This document shows, in pieces, positions 4,787 to 5,817 of a stretch of DNA of 5,817 bases. This stretch comes from Nitrospiria bacterium (lineage in GTDB: Bacteria > Nitrospirota > Nitrospiria > JACQBZ01), in assembly GCA_919901335.1 (NCBI GenBank), contig CAKKOZ010000088.1, positions 15,931-21,747 on the forward strand, written 5' to 3'. Within the stretch, counting starts at the first letter, position 1; the number at the start of each line of letters is the position of its first letter. Made by a program: the position numbers and the translations under genes. The notes beneath the pieces were generated by a model. That model saw only the letters and a list, made by a program, of their open reading frames with translations, searched no databases and was not told the DNA's origin.

Positions 4787-5817
4787 TCCAGACCGCCTTT
4801 CTCGGGGATGTGGTGCTGACCACGCCGCTCCTTCAGGCCCTCCGAGATCGGTTCCCCAGGGCCTATCTCGCCGCCCTTGTGATTCCCGGCACGCGGGAGA
4901 TTCTGGCCGGCCACCCATCGCTGGACGACGTCTTAGTCTATGATAAAAAAAGTCGGGGCCGGGAACGGCGCGGACTGATCTCGACCGCCCGGTTACTGAG
5001 AGAAAAACGGTTTGATGCCTGTCTTCTCCCGCACCGGTCATTCCGATCGGCGCTGCTGGCCTTCCTGGCCGGCATCCCGGTCCGGATCGGATTTGTCCAA
5101 TCCCTGGGGAGTTTTCTTTATACGCGACGCGTGCGGCGGGATTCCTCGCGCCATGAAGTCCATCGGAACCTTCAGCTCTTAAGTCCTCTCGCGCCGGATC
5201 GATCCTTCGATGCAGACACCCCGATCCCGGCTGCGGATATGCCGGGACAGGCCGGGAAACTTTGGGTTTCGTCCGATGCGGAGGATCGGGACTGGGCAGA
5301 TCACCGGCTGGCCGAACACGGCATCCTTGGAAACGATCGTGTGATCGCGATCGCCCCCGGATCGGTCTGGGCGACCAAGCGCTGGATTCCGGAAGGTTTT
5401 GCCGCCGTGATTGACGGCCTGATCGAAAAGCACAATCGGAAAGTGGTTCTGCTGGGCTCTCAAGACGATCGTCCGGTGATCGACGAGATTTTAACCCGTT
5501 GCCGGGAAAAGCCGGTGAATCTTGTCGGAAAAACGACGCTGCGCCAGCTCGCCGCGGTATTGAAACGCTGCGAGCTTTTGATTGCGAACGACAACGGGGC
5601 GATGCATGTCGGCGTGGCTCAGGCCCTTCCGATCGTCGCGGTCTTCGGTTCCACGACGCAAAATCTCGGTTACGGGCCGTTTACCGAGAGAGCGATCGTT
5701 GTTGAAAAGGATTTAAGCTGCCGTCCCTGTGGAAAGCATGGGCATGCAAAATGCCCTCTGGGACATTTTGATTGCATGAAGCAGATCACGCCTGGAGACG
5801 TGATGGCGGCGGTGGAA
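4756..5817 (+). CDS. waaF: ADP-heptose:LPS heptosyltransferase (WaaF-like, GT9), 3'-truncated
   Basis: Family 9 glycosyltransferase that transfers L-glycero-D-manno-heptose from the ADP-sugar to the growing inner core on the cytoplasmic side of the inner membrane. The frame is open from ATG 4756 to the window end: 354 residues, close to the E. coli WaaF length (348), so only a short tail should be missing. Seen: KKILVIQTAFLGDVVLTTPLL (G17, D18, the expected catalytic aspartate), APGSVWATKRW (K208-W210) as in WaaF, LVGKTTLRQLAAVL, ANDNGAMHVG (D279, H284; donor-binding region) and VFGSTT. The C-terminal cysteine cluster (C322, C325, C333, C340, around CPLGHFDCM) is typical of WaaF-type rather than WaaC-type proteins. 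ATG 4756 lies within the GT2 gene with no strong ribosome binding site. GTG 4783 would give a four-base GTGA overlap but would remove the first beta strand, so it is less likely. Translational coupling is probable. Confidence 0.92.
   Translation, partial: MGFEPKKILVIQTAFLGDVVLTTPLLQALRDRFPRAYLAALVIPGTREILAGHPSLDDVLVYDKKSRGRERRGLISTARLLREKRFDACLLPHRSFRSALLAFLAGIPVRIGFVQSLGSFLYTRRVRRDSSRHEVHRNLQLLSPLAPDRSFDADTPIPAADMPGQAGKLWVSSDAEDRDWADHRLAEHGILGNDRVIAIAPGSVWATKRWIPEGFAAVIDGLIEKHNRKVVLLGSQDDRPVIDEILTRCREKPVNLVGKTTLRQLAAVLKRCELLIANDNGAMHVGVAQALPIVAVFGSTTQNLGYGPFTERAIVVEKDLSCRPCGKHGHAKCPLGHFDCMKQITPGDVMAAVE

Overview
This window is a compact stretch of a Gram-negative envelope locus devoted to lipopolysaccharide (LPS) inner-core and heptose biosynthesis. 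All eight recognisable genes lie on the + strand and coding density is near-total. The sequence is fairly GC-rich. The split of the heptose kinase and nucleotidyltransferase into two genes (rfaE1, rfaE2, instead of fused hldE) is common outside the Enterobacteriaceae, for example in Nitrospirota and the former deltaproteobacteria. I lean towards such a lineage, but the window alone does not fix the taxon.

Layout: (1) positions 1-463, the 3' part of gmhB (heptose bisphosphate phosphatase), cut by the window start; (2) about 444-1682, a polytopic Wzy_C/WaaL-type O-antigen ligase or polymerase; (3) 1705-2712, rfaE1, the heptose-7-phosphate kinase; (4) 2716-3216, rfaE2, the heptose-1-phosphate adenylyltransferase; (5) 3206-3373, a 55-residue Trm112/YcaR-like zinc-ribbon protein; (6) 3389-3931, a small membrane methyltransferase-like protein of the isoprenylcysteine/phospholipid methyltransferase superfamily; (7) 3932-4030, the only real intergenic gap, which is highly structured and holds a probable short terminator; (8) 4031-4786, a WaaE/KdtX-like family 2 glycosyltransferase; (9) 4756-5817, a WaaF-like ADP-heptose:LPS heptosyltransferase, cut by the window end.

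How the genes fit together: RfaE1, GmhB and RfaE2 carry out consecutive steps from D-glycero-D-manno-heptose 7-phosphate to the ADP-activated heptose. The WaaF-like enzyme uses the final epimerised donor to build the inner core, the GT2 enzyme probably adds a core sugar, and the WaaL-like protein would join a polymer to the finished core in the periplasm. gmhA (isomerase), hldD (epimerase) and waaC are not in the window. Genes 1-6 are overlapped or tightly spaced, which suggests one transcription unit. The 99-base gap before the GT2 gene is the one place where transcription may be interrupted or regulated.

No mobile element, CRISPR array, tRNA or rRNA was seen, and no wholly new system. The points most worth a second look are non-coding: a heptamer tandem repeat that fills the waaL-rfaE1 junction, a perfect 16-base palindrome just inside rfaE2, and the nested hairpins immediately before a GT2 start codon that lacks a Shine-Dalgarno sequence. 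No stretch over 300 bases lacks a gene.
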